Shown in pieces: positions 1 through 6,120 of a stretch of 6,564 bases of DNA. Source of the DNA: Hyphomonadaceae bacterium UBA1001 (GTDB taxonomy: Bacteria; Pseudomonadota; Alphaproteobacteria; Caulobacterales; Aquidulcibacteraceae); NCBI GenBank assembly GCA_002291875.1, contig DBAV01000187.1, positions 523 through 7,086 of the forward strand, written 5' to 3'. The position numbers and the translations under genes are program-made. Numbering within the stretch: the stretch's first letter is position 1; each line of letters begins with the position of its first letter. The notes beneath the pieces are model-generated. The model saw nothing but the letters and a program-made list of their open reading frames with translations, had not been told where the DNA came from and searched no databases.

Positions 1-435
1 GGCTGGCGCGGCGGGCTGGCCGTGGCGGATGCAGGCAACAACCGGGTGATGCTGTGGCAGGGCTTTCCCGCCCGCAACGGCCAGCCGGCCGACGCGATCC
101 TGGGGCAGGCCGACGCGCAAGGTTGCGACCTGAACCGTGCCGCCTATTACCCGTCGTCGGCGACGGTCAACATGCCCTATGCGCTGGCAGTACTGGGCGA
201 CCGCCTCGTCGTGGCCGATACCGCGAACTCGCGCCTGCTCGGCTTTGCGCTGGGGACCATGGCGGCGGAATGGCTGACCGGCCAGCCCGACTTCGCGTCG
301 AAGGGCGACAACCGCTGGGGCAGCCCCGCGCGCGACAGCCTGTGCTGGCCCTACGGCCTGTCGGCACTGGGAGAATCGGTTGCCGTGGCCGATAGCGGCA
401 ACAACCGCGTGCTGATCTGGCAGGCCGCACCATGA
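1..435 (+). CDS. NHL-repeat (beta-propeller) protein, C-terminal part
   Basis: The frame is open from base 1, so the 5' end lies outside the window. The internal GTG at 22 falls inside a repeat and is not a credible start. The visible 144 residues hold NHL-type strands of the form VAD-x-x-N-x-R: VADAGNNRVMLW (about residues 8-19), VVADTANSRLLGF (about 70-82) and VAVADSGNNRVLIW (about 127-140). They are spaced roughly 57-62 residues apart. Between them come GQ-x-D segments (GQADAQ, GQPDFAS) and a Pro-Tyr-Ala/Gly-Leu turn. This is the long-unit NHL pattern seen in bacterial six-bladed propellers. The protein ends directly after a repeat, which fits a propeller closing at the C-terminus. No catalytic residues are recognisable. 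Such domains usually mediate protein binding or act as scaffolds. Its stop codon overlaps the hypF start (ATGA), so it is probably part of the hydrogenase operon. Its role in hydrogenase assembly or electron transfer is unknown to me. Whether it has a signal peptide cannot be seen. Confidence 0.85.
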   Translation, partial: GWRGGLAVADAGNNRVMLWQGFPARNGQPADAILGQADAQGCDLNRAAYYPSSATVNMPYALAVLGDRLVVADTANSRLLGFALGTMAAEWLTGQPDFASKGDNRWGSPARDSLCWPYGLSALGESVAVADSGNNRVLIWQAAP

Positions 436-2798
436 AGGCCGCGCAGGTCATCGTCCGGGGGCAGGTGCAGGGCGTGGGCTTCCGCCCCGCCGTCTGGCGG
501 CTGGCGCATGAGATGGGCCTTGCGGGCGACGTGAAGAACACCGCCGAGGGTGTGGTGATCCGGCTCTGGGGCGAGGGACTCACCGGCTTCCCCGACCGCC
601 TGCACGCCAGTCTTCCGGCGCTGGCAAGGATCGAAGAGCTGCGCATCGAACCGCTGGAGGCCGAAGCCCCGCAAGGCTTCGACATCGTGGCCTCGGAGGG
701 CGGCGAAATGCGCGGCTCGGTCACCCCCGATGCCGCGACCTGCGTCGATTGCCTGGCCGAGATCCGCAGCCCGTTTGAACGCCGCTACCGCTACCCCTTC
801 ACCAACTGCACCAACTGCGGTCCGCGCTTCTCGATCGTGACAGCGGCTCCTTATGACCGGGCCAACACCACGATGGCCCCCTTCGACCTCTGCCAGCCTT
901 GCGCCGAGGAATACTCCAACCCCGCCGATCGCCGCTTTCACGCCCAGCCCGTGGCCTGTGGCCGCTGCGGCCCGCAGATCTGGATCGAGAAGCTGGGGCC
1001 GGGCGCGGTGCAGCACGAGACCTTCTCGATGCTCGACGATATCGACGCCACCGGCGGCATGATCCTGAAGGGCCATATCGTCGCCATCCGCGGCCTCGGC
1101 GGCGTGCATCTGGCCTGCGATGCGACCAGTGCCGGGGCGGTGGCGGAACTGCGCCGCCGCAAGGGTCGGGCGGGCAAGGCCTTTGCCCTGATGGCCCGCG
1201 ACCTCGACGTGGTGCGCGAGTATTGCCTGGTCTCGGAGGTCGAGGCCGAGGCCCTCAGCGGTCCCGAGGCCCCCATCGTGCTGCTGAAAGCCCGACCCAA
1301 CAGCCTGCCCGATGGCATCGCTCCGGGCCTGGACCGTCTCGGCGTCATGCTGCCGTACACACCCTTCTACCACATGATCCTGCGCCGGATCGGCCGGCCG
1401 GTGGTGATGACCTCGGGCAACCCCTCGGGCCAGCCGCAATGCATCACCAACGAGGACACCCGTGCCCGCCTCGCCGGGATCGCCGATTTCGCCTGCCTGC
1501 ACGACCGCGAGATCGCCAACCGCATCGATGACAGCGTGCTGCGGGTGGATCTGGGCCGTCCGCGCTTGATTCGTCGCGCGCGCGGTTACGCACCGCAGGG
1601 CATCGCGCTGCCGCCGGGGTTTTCGAGCGCGCTGCAGGTCCTGGCGATGGGGTCGGACCTGAAGAACACCTTCTGCCTGGTCAAGGACGGCCAGGCGATC
1701 CTGTCGCAGCACATGGGCGATCTCGAGGACGCGGCGACGCACGCCGACGCGGAGCGCAACCTCGACCTCTACACGCGCCTTTTCGACCATGAGCCCACCC
1801 TGATCGCGGTGGATCGCCACCCGCAGTACCTGTCGACCCGGGCCGGCTATGCCCGCGCGGCGGGTCGCCCGGTGATCGAGGTGCAGCACCACCACGCCCA
1901 TGTCGCCGCCTGCATGGCCGAGAACGCTCGCCCGCTCGACGCCCCTCCGGTGCTGGGCATCGCGATGGACGGCACCGGCTTCGGCGATGACGGCACGATC
2001 TGGGGCGGCGAGTTCCTGGTCTGCGACTATCGCGGCTACCGGCGCGCGGGCAGCCTCAAGCCGGTGGCCCTGCCCGGCGGCACGGCGGCGGTACGCGAGC
2101 CCTGGCGCAACGCCTACGCGCACCTGATGGCCGAAATGGGCTGGGCCGAATTCGCGATGAACTTCGAAGGGCTGGCCATCCACCGGAAACTGGCGGAATG
2201 CCCTCGCGCGACGCTGGATGCGATGATCGCACGCGGCCAGAACACGCCGCTCTCCACCTCCTGCGGCCGGCTCTTCGATGCGGCGGCGGCGATCGCGGGC
2301 CTGGCCTGGGGGGGGCAGAACTACGAGGGCGAGGCCGCGATGCGCTTCGAGGCGGCCATCGACCCTGCCGCGATGGATGAACCCGCCGACCTCGCTTATC
2401 CCTTCACCACGCCGCTTCTCGGTGGCCGCGGCAGGCCCTACATCGAACCCTTGGGCGTCTGGCGCGCGATGCTGGGCGACCTGATCCTCGACACCCCGGT
2501 GGGCGTGATCGCGGCACGCTTCCATCGCGGACTGGCCTCGGCCATCGTGAAGATGGCCGAGCGGATCACCGCCGACACCGAGATCGACACCGTCGCCCTG
2601 TCGGGCGGTGTGTTCCAGAACGCTACGCTGTTCGCGCTGGTGCACCAGGGCCTGGAGGCCGCGGGCAAAACCGTTCTCAGCCATTCCCGAATCCCCGCCA
2701 ACGACGGGGGACTAGCCCTTGGCCAGGCCGCAATCGCCCTGGCCGTCAGCCAATCGGAGGAACCCCATGTGCCTAGGCATCCCCGGCCGGATCGTTGA
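432..2798 (+). CDS. hypF: Carbamoyltransferase HypF, hydrogenase maturation
   Basis: HypF (788 aa; the family is about 750) converts carbamoyl phosphate and ATP to carbamoyl-adenylate and transfers the carbamoyl group to the C-terminal cysteine of HypE. This is the first step in making the cyanide ligands of the NiFe site, and it is cytoplasmic. All domains are visible. The acylphosphatase domain is at about 1-90, with GQVQGVGFRP at 10-19 (Arg18) and Asn36 as catalytic residues. Two zinc fingers follow, with C104/C107/C126/C129 and C154/C157/C176/C179. The YrdC-like domain runs from about 200 to 390, with IRGLGG near 220, TSGNPSG at 327-333 and a downstream IDDSVLR. The Kae1-like domain runs from about 400 to 770, with HHHAH at 486-490, DGTG at 513-516, GRLFD at 612-616, LSGGVFQN at 723-730 and NDGGLALGQ at 757-765. 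The ATG at 432 sits just before the acylphosphatase strand. It lacks a strong Shine-Dalgarno and is probably coupled to the preceding gene through ATGA. The last roughly 20 residues extend past the conserved end, over the hypC start. An 8-G run at 2308-2315 keeps frame. Confidence 0.98.
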   Translation: MKAAQVIVRGQVQGVGFRPAVWRLAHEMGLAGDVKNTAEGVVIRLWGEGLTGFPDRLHASLPALARIEELRIEPLEAEAPQGFDIVASEGGEMRGSVTPDAATCVDCLAEIRSPFERRYRYPFTNCTNCGPRFSIVTAAPYDRANTTMAPFDLCQPCAEEYSNPADRRFHAQPVACGRCGPQIWIEKLGPGAVQHETFSMLDDIDATGGMILKGHIVAIRGLGGVHLACDATSAGAVAELRRRKGRAGKAFALMARDLDVVREYCLVSEVEAEALSGPEAPIVLLKARPNSLPDGIAPGLDRLGVMLPYTPFYHMILRRIGRPVVMTSGNPSGQPQCITNEDTRARLAGIADFACLHDREIANRIDDSVLRVDLGRPRLIRRARGYAPQGIALPPGFSSALQVLAMGSDLKNTFCLVKDGQAILSQHMGDLEDAATHADAERNLDLYTRLFDHEPTLIAVDRHPQYLSTRAGYARAAGRPVIEVQHHHAHVAACMAENARPLDAPPVLGIAMDGTGFGDDGTIWGGEFLVCDYRGYRRAGSLKPVALPGGTAAVREPWRNAYAHLMAEMGWAEFAMNFEGLAIHRKLAECPRATLDAMIARGQNTPLSTSCGRLFDAAAAIAGLAWGGQNYEGEAAMRFEAAIDPAAMDEPADLAYPFTTPLLGGRGRPYIEPLGVWRAMLGDLILDTPVGVIAARFHRGLASAIVKMAERITADTEIDTVALSGGVFQNATLFALVHQGLEAAGKTVLSHSRIPANDGGLALGQAAIALAVSQSEEPHVPRHPRPDR
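2756..2760 (+). promoter_or_regulatory. Ribosome-binding site deciding the hypC start
   Basis: GGAGG lies 6 nt before the ATG at 2767, inside the 3' end of hypF. It supports ATG 2767 over the in-frame upstream start at 2719, and so gives the protein the required Met-Cys N-terminus. Confidence 0.85.
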
Positions 2799-3054
2799 GA
2801 TCGCCGACCCGGAGCGGAAGCTCGCCATCGTCGAGGTGATGGGCGTCCGTCGTCCGGTCAACGTCGCCTGCATCCTCATGGATGAACCCATCGACCGCCT
2901 GATCGGCACCTGGGCGCTGATCCACGTCGGCTTTGCCATGAGCCGGATCAACGAAAAGGAGGCGGCGCTGACGCTCGATGTCCTGCGCCAGCTCGGCGAG
3001 GCGCAAGGAGAGATCGAAGCGATGCGTGCCAGCGAAAGGACGCTCGCCTCATGA
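2767..3054 (+). CDS. hypC: Hydrogenase maturation chaperone HypC (HypC/HupF family)
   Basis: HypC is a small cytoplasmic chaperone (95 aa here; family about 75-95). It forms the HypC-HypD complex on which the Fe(CN)2CO group is built, and it delivers that group to the hydrogenase large-subunit precursor. The protein begins MCLGIPGRI. Cys2, exposed after Met removal, is the essential iron/large-subunit ligand of the family. The family histidine is present in the IHVGFAM motif (His53), followed by the conserved INEKEA stretch at 61-66. The usual Gly-Asp before this strand reads Gly47-Thr48, a minor departure. The C-terminal 29 residues form a predicted helix slightly longer than in the shortest family members. 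The start at 2767 is fixed by the MCLGIPG motif and by GGAGG at 2756-2760. An in-frame start 48 nt upstream would bury Cys2. The gene overlaps hypF by 32 nt and hypD by 4 nt, so translation is probably coupled. Confidence 0.97.
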   Translation: MCLGIPGRIVEIADPERKLAIVEVMGVRRPVNVACILMDEPIDRLIGTWALIHVGFAMSRINEKEAALTLDVLRQLGEAQGEIEAMRASERTLAS

Positions 3055-4190
3055 GATACGCCGAGGAATTCCGCGATCCCGTGGCGGCGAAGGGTGTGCT
3101 GGCCGCCATCGCGCGTGTTGCCGACCAGATCGGTGCCAGCGGCGAAAAACCCGTCCATATCATGGAAATCTGCGGCGGGCATACGCACGCGATCTTCCGC
3201 TACGGGCTCGACAAGCTCACGCCTCCGGGAATCGAGTTCATCCACGGCCCCGGCTGCCCGGTCTGCGTCCTGCCGATGCGCCGGATCGACGAATGCGTCG
3301 AGATCGCCGAGCGGCCCGGCGTGATCATGACGACCTTCGGCGATGCCATGCGGGTGCCGGGGCAGCGGAAGTCGCTGCTGCAGGCCAAGGCCGACGGTGC
3401 GGATATCCGCATCGTCTACTCGCCTCTGGACGCACTGGAATTGGCGCGCCGCCACCCCGAGCGCGAGGTGGTGTTCTTCGGCCTGGGGTTCGAGACCACC
3501 ACGCCCTCCACCGCGCTGACGATCCTGCAGGCGGCGGCCGACGGGCTGGGCAATTTCTCGATTTTCTGCAACCACATCACCTTGCCGCCGCCGATCAAGG
3601 CACTCCTCGATGATCCGCACATGGTGCTGGACGGCTTCGTTGGCCCCGGCCATGTCTCGATGGTGATCGGGACCCGTCCCTACGACTTCATCGCGCGCGA
3701 CTACGGCAAGCCGATCGTGGTGGCGGGCTTCGAGCCGCTCGATCTCCTGCAGTCGGTGCTGATGGTGCTGGAACAGATCCGCGACGGGCGCGCCGAAGTT
3801 GAAAACCAGTACGCACGGGTCGTTCCCGATGACGGCAACCCGGTCAGCATCGCCGCCTGCGCCAAGGTCTACGAGCCGCGTCCGAGTTTCGAGTGGCGAG
3901 GTCTCGGCGAAATCGATGCCTCAGGCCTGCGCATCCGAACGGAATATGCCGCCTTCGATGCCGAGGTGAAGTTCGGCGTCGGCTATGGCAAGGGCCACCG
4001 CGCCGTGGCCGAACCCGAAGGCTGCCGCTGCGGCGAGGTGATGACCGGCCGGATCAAGCCCCCCGCCTGCCCGCAGTTCGGCAAGGGCTGCACGCCGGAA
4101 ATGCCGCTGGGCGCGCTGATGGTCAGTTCCGAAGGCGCTTGCGCGGCCTACTACCAGTACGGCGGCCTGCGGCTGGAGGAAACGGCATGA
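3051..4190 (+). CDS. hypD: Hydrogenase maturation scaffold HypD
   Basis: HypD (379 aa; family about 370-380) carries a [4Fe-4S] cluster. With HypC it holds the iron that receives the CN and CO ligands of the NiFe cofactor. Visible motifs include EICGGHTHA with Cys41 and His44, and HGPGCPVC with Cys69 and Cys72. These positions match the essential cysteines of E. coli HypD as I remember them. They are followed by TTFGDAMRVPG, FGLGFETTTPS, CNHITLPPPIKAL, GFVGPGHVSMVIG and GFEPLDLLQSV. The C-terminal cluster region has Cys325, Cys327, Cys340 (PACPQFGKG), Cys347 and Cys364 (SSEGAC), and the protein ends in the usual YYQYGG-type tail. The ATG at 3051 overlaps the hypC stop (ATGA). The best Shine-Dalgarno is a modest AAGGA at 3036-3040, 10 nt upstream, so re-initiation after hypC is likely important. 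The pairing with hypC fits the obligate HypC-HypD complex. Nothing is missing. Confidence 0.98.
   Translation: MRYAEEFRDPVAAKGVLAAIARVADQIGASGEKPVHIMEICGGHTHAIFRYGLDKLTPPGIEFIHGPGCPVCVLPMRRIDECVEIAERPGVIMTTFGDAMRVPGQRKSLLQAKADGADIRIVYSPLDALELARRHPEREVVFFGLGFETTTPSTALTILQAAADGLGNFSIFCNHITLPPPIKALLDDPHMVLDGFVGPGHVSMVIGTRPYDFIARDYGKPIVVAGFEPLDLLQSVLMVLEQIRDGRAEVENQYARVVPDDGNPVSIAACAKVYEPRPSFEWRGLGEIDASGLRIRTEYAAFDAEVKFGVGYGKGHRAVAEPEGCRCGEVMTGRIKPPACPQFGKGCTPEMPLGALMVSSEGACAAYYQYGGLRLEETA
4175..4179 (+). promoter_or_regulatory. Ribosome-binding site of hypE
   Basis: GGAGG lies 7 nt before the ATG at 4187, inside the 3' end of hypD. It supports this start, which lies 16 residues before the conserved TLAHGGGGK strand. 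Confidence 0.8.
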
Positions 4191-5233
4191 ACGACCGGGT
4201 GCGCTCCGCCCGCCGCGTGCTGGCCGACCGGGTCACGCTGGCCCACGGCGGCGGCGGCAAGGCGATGCGCGACCTGATCGAGGATGTGTTCACCTCCGTA
4301 TTCCAGCCACCGGGCAACGAGGATCAGGCCCGCCTGACCCATGCCGCCTTGGCCGAGCCCGGCGCGCAACTGGCGTTCACCACCGACAGTTTCGTGGTCT
4401 CGCCGATGGAGTTTCCGGGTGGCGACATCGGCACCATCGCCGTCTGCGGCACGGTGAACGACCTGGCGGTGGGGGGGGCGTGGCCGCTGTGGCTGTCGGC
4501 GGCCTTCATCATCGAGGAAGGGGTCGAGATCGCCACCCTGCGCCGGATCGCGGCCTCGATGCAGACAGCGGCCGAGGCGGCGGGGGTGCGGATCGTCACC
4601 GGCGACACCAAGGTTGTCGGCAAGGGATCGGGCGACGGGGTGTTCGTGACCACGTCGGGTGTCGGGGTCATCCCGGCGGGCAGGAGCCTGCGGGCCGATG
4701 CGGTGCGACCCGGCGACGTGGCCATCGTGAACGGCGTGCTGGGCGACCACGGCGCCGCGATCTTGGCCGCGCGCGGCGACATGGCGCTGACGACCGACAT
4801 CACCTCGGATTGCCAGCCGCTCAACCATCTGATCGAGGCGGTGATCGTCGCTGCCCCCGGCGTGCGGGCTGCGCGCGATGCCACGCGCGGCGGCCTCGCT
4901 TCGGCGCTGAACGAGATCGCCGAGGCGGCGGGCGTGGGCATCGAGATCGTCGAGGCCGAGTTGCCCCTGCGCACCGAGGTCAAGGGAGTCTGCGAGATCC
5001 TTGGCCTCGACCCGCTGTATCTTGCCAACGAGGGCACACTGGTGCTGTTCGTGCCACCTGATCAGGCATCGTCGGCGCTGGCCGCGATGCAGGCCACCGA
5101 GGCCGGGCGTGGCGCGCGTATCATCGGGCGGGCGACGGAGGCGCATCCGCGTCGAGTGGTGATGAAGACCGTCTTCGGCGGGGGACGGATCGTCGACATG
5201 CTGGTCGGCGAACAACTGCCCCGCATCTGTTGA
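4187..5233 (+). CDS. hypE: Hydrogenase maturation protein HypE, carbamoyl dehydratase
   Basis: HypE (348 aa; family about 320-350) belongs to the PurM/AIR-synthase fold. It accepts a carbamoyl group from HypF on its C-terminal cysteine and dehydrates it with ATP to a thiocyanate, the CN donor for HypC-HypD iron. The AIRS N-domain shows LAHGGGGKAM (18-27), FTTDSFVV with Asp67, CGTVNDLAVGGA with Asn91-Asp92, and TGDTKVVGKG. The C-domain shows RDATRGGLASALNE and LYLANEGTLV. The protein ends exactly in PRIC, so the acceptor Cys348 is the last residue, as the chemistry requires. The short N-terminal extension before the ATP-binding strand is poorly conserved in the family. The start overlaps the hypD stop (ATGA) and has a good Shine-Dalgarno. 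An 8-G run at 4471-4478 in the VGGAW codons keeps frame. A much longer reading frame running through the hypD end from 3893 is an out-of-frame extension and should not be used as the start. Confidence 0.98.
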   Translation: MNDRVRSARRVLADRVTLAHGGGGKAMRDLIEDVFTSVFQPPGNEDQARLTHAALAEPGAQLAFTTDSFVVSPMEFPGGDIGTIAVCGTVNDLAVGGAWPLWLSAAFIIEEGVEIATLRRIAASMQTAAEAAGVRIVTGDTKVVGKGSGDGVFVTTSGVGVIPAGRSLRADAVRPGDVAIVNGVLGDHGAAILAARGDMALTTDITSDCQPLNHLIEAVIVAAPGVRAARDATRGGLASALNEIAEAAGVGIEIVEAELPLRTEVKGVCEILGLDPLYLANEGTLVLFVPPDQASSALAAMQATEAGRGARIIGRATEAHPRRVVMKTVFGGGRIVDMLVGEQLPRIC

Positions 5234-5249
5234 TCACTGACCAACTACG

Positions 5250-5254
5250 GGAGG
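5250..5254 (+). promoter_or_regulatory. Ribosome-binding site deciding the hupE start
   Basis: GGAGG (within GGGAGGA) lies 8 nt before the ATG at 5263, in the 29-nt hypE-hupE gap. It rules out the in-frame TTG at 5230, which would place charged residues ahead of the signal peptide. No hairpin or promoter-like element is evident in this gap. Confidence 0.8.
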
Positions 5255-5262
5255 AACAATCA

Positions 5263-5853
5263 ATGACCAAATACCTGACGGCCGGCCTTGCCACGGCCCT
5301 GGCGATGCTGCCGATGGCGGCCTTGGCGCATGACGCCCCGGGCGCGCACATCGACGCGGTGCACGGCTTTCTGCATCCACTGACCGGGCTTGACCATGTG
5401 TTGGCCATGGTCGCTGTGGGCATCTTTGCCGCGCAGCTGGGGGGGCGCTCGCTCTGGGCGGTACCGGCGGCCTTCGTGCTGGCGATGATCGCTGGGGGCG
5501 TCATCGGCCATTACGGCGTGCAACTGCCGATGGTCGAGCAGGGCATCGCCCTCTCGGTGATCCTCATGGGGCTGCTCGTGGCGGCGGGCGTGAAGCTGCC
5601 TGTGGGCCCGGCAATGGCGCTGGTCGCGGTCTTCGCGGTCTTCCACGGCAACGCCCACGGTGCCGAAGGTATCGGAGCCGCATCCTTCGCGGGCTATGCG
5701 GCGGGCTTCGTCCTCGCGACCGCGCTGCTGCACGCGGCGGGGGCGGTGCTGGGATCGCTGCTCGAGCGGCCGGGCGGCACCCTGTCGCGGAATGCCCGGC
5801 GGGTGGTTGGCGGTGCCGGAGCGGTGGCGGGTGCCGCCATCCTGCTGGGCTGA
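5263..5853 (+). CDS. hupE: HupE/UreJ-family nickel permease
   Basis: HupE (196 aa; family about 190-200) is an inner-membrane protein. The Rhizobium leguminosarum member is known to mediate nickel uptake for hydrogenase synthesis. The N-terminus is a signal peptide: Lys3, a hydrophobic core at about 5-19, and a likely cleavage at ALA|HD after Ala22. This leaves His23 at the mature N-terminus. Family signatures are clear: HPLTGLDHVLAM (38-49) and FHGNAHGAE (127-135), with His157 in HAAGAVLG. Hydrophobic segments lie at about 46-61, 64-84, 94-109, 114-129, 138-165 and 181-196, which fits the usual six membrane spans. A histidine-rich loop (His23, 29, 34, 38, 45) would face the periplasm and is a plausible metal-capture site. 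That is inference. The ATG at 5263 is chosen by the Shine-Dalgarno and the signal peptide. Its position between hypE and hypA makes hupE-hypA-hypB a nickel supply module. A urease-linked UreJ role is less likely because no urease gene is present. A 7-G run at 5439-5445 keeps frame. Confidence 0.95.
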   Translation: MTKYLTAGLATALAMLPMAALAHDAPGAHIDAVHGFLHPLTGLDHVLAMVAVGIFAAQLGGRSLWAVPAAFVLAMIAGGVIGHYGVQLPMVEQGIALSVILMGLLVAAGVKLPVGPAMALVAVFAVFHGNAHGAEGIGAASFAGYAAGFVLATALLHAAGAVLGSLLERPGGTLSRNARRVVGGAGAVAGAAILLG

Positions 5854-5877
5854 GTGCCTTGGCCTGCGGTCGCCGCG

Positions 5878-6120
5878 ATGCATGAACTCGGCATGGCGCG
5901 CAGCATTGCCGCCATCGTCGCCGAGCATGCGCGCGGGCGGCCCATCAAGGTGGTGCGCGTGGCCATCGGCCCGCGCGCCTGCATCGAGCGGCAGGCGCTG
6001 GCCTTCTGCTGGGATATCGTGACCGACAACACCGCACTGAAGGGCGCCGCCTTGGACTTTGTCGAGGCCGAGGGCGACACCTTCACCGTGCGGGAATTCG
6101 AGACGGGGGAGGGTGTGTGA
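5878..6120 (+). CDS. hypA: HypA-like nickel chaperone lacking its zinc domain
   Basis: HypA normally (about 113-118 aa) binds nickel through its N-terminal Met-His-Glu and works with HypB to insert Ni into the hydrogenase large subunit. This copy is only 80 aa. It keeps MHELGMARSI (His2, Glu3), the VVRVAIG strand (25-31), the ALAFCWDIVTDNT helix and strand region (40-52) and GAALDFVEAEG (56-66). At that point the family has about 35-40 residues with two CxxC pairs that hold zinc. Here the sequence goes straight to DTFTVREFE (67-75), which matches the usual last strand. Only two isolated cysteines (35 and 44) exist and there is no CxxC. No frame of the region encodes the missing part, so this is an in-frame loss, not a frameshift. 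The ATG at 5878 is chosen because an upstream in-frame GTG (5854) would bury His2. No clear Shine-Dalgarno precedes it. The stop overlaps hypB by 1 nt. It could be a functional zinc-free variant or a decayed copy backed up elsewhere. Confidence 0.85.
   Translation: MHELGMARSIAAIVAEHARGRPIKVVRVAIGPRACIERQALAFCWDIVTDNTALKGAALDFVEAEGDTFTVREFETGEGV
6108..6112 (+). promoter_or_regulatory. Ribosome-binding site of hypB
   Basis: GGAGG inside a longer purine run (6105-6113) lies 7 nt before the hypB ATG at 6120, within the end of hypA. Confidence 0.75.

Noticed and set aside
351..2684. A 777-codon open frame on the minus strand, fully antisense to hypF
   Set aside because: It has no recognisable domains and is rich in Arg, His, Ala and Gly. 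It lies opposite a fully conserved hypF, so it is the usual by-product of high third-position GC.
3893..4186. A long in-frame extension upstream of hypE
   Set aside because: It overlaps the conserved C-terminal cluster region of hypD in another frame and encodes low-complexity Arg-rich sequence. The ATG at 4187 with GGAGG is the real start.
4151..5215. A 354-codon minus-strand frame antisense to hypE, and a 333-codon one antisense to hupE-hypA (5260-6261)
   Set aside because: These have the same composition artefact, no family motifs, and opposite strands fully explained by conserved genes.
5234..5262. A possible internal promoter or terminator between hypE and hupE
   Set aside because: The gap is only 29 nt, has no inverted repeat or T-run, and is mostly taken by the hupE ribosome-binding site.
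5854..5877. An upstream GTG start adding eight residues to HypA
   Set aside because: It would move the nickel-binding Met-His-Glu away from the N-terminus, and it directly abuts the hupE stop without a ribosome-binding site.
6072..6120. A frameshift as the explanation for the short HypA
   Set aside because: The normal terminal strand follows in the same frame, and the remaining DNA is far too short to hold a zinc domain in any frame.
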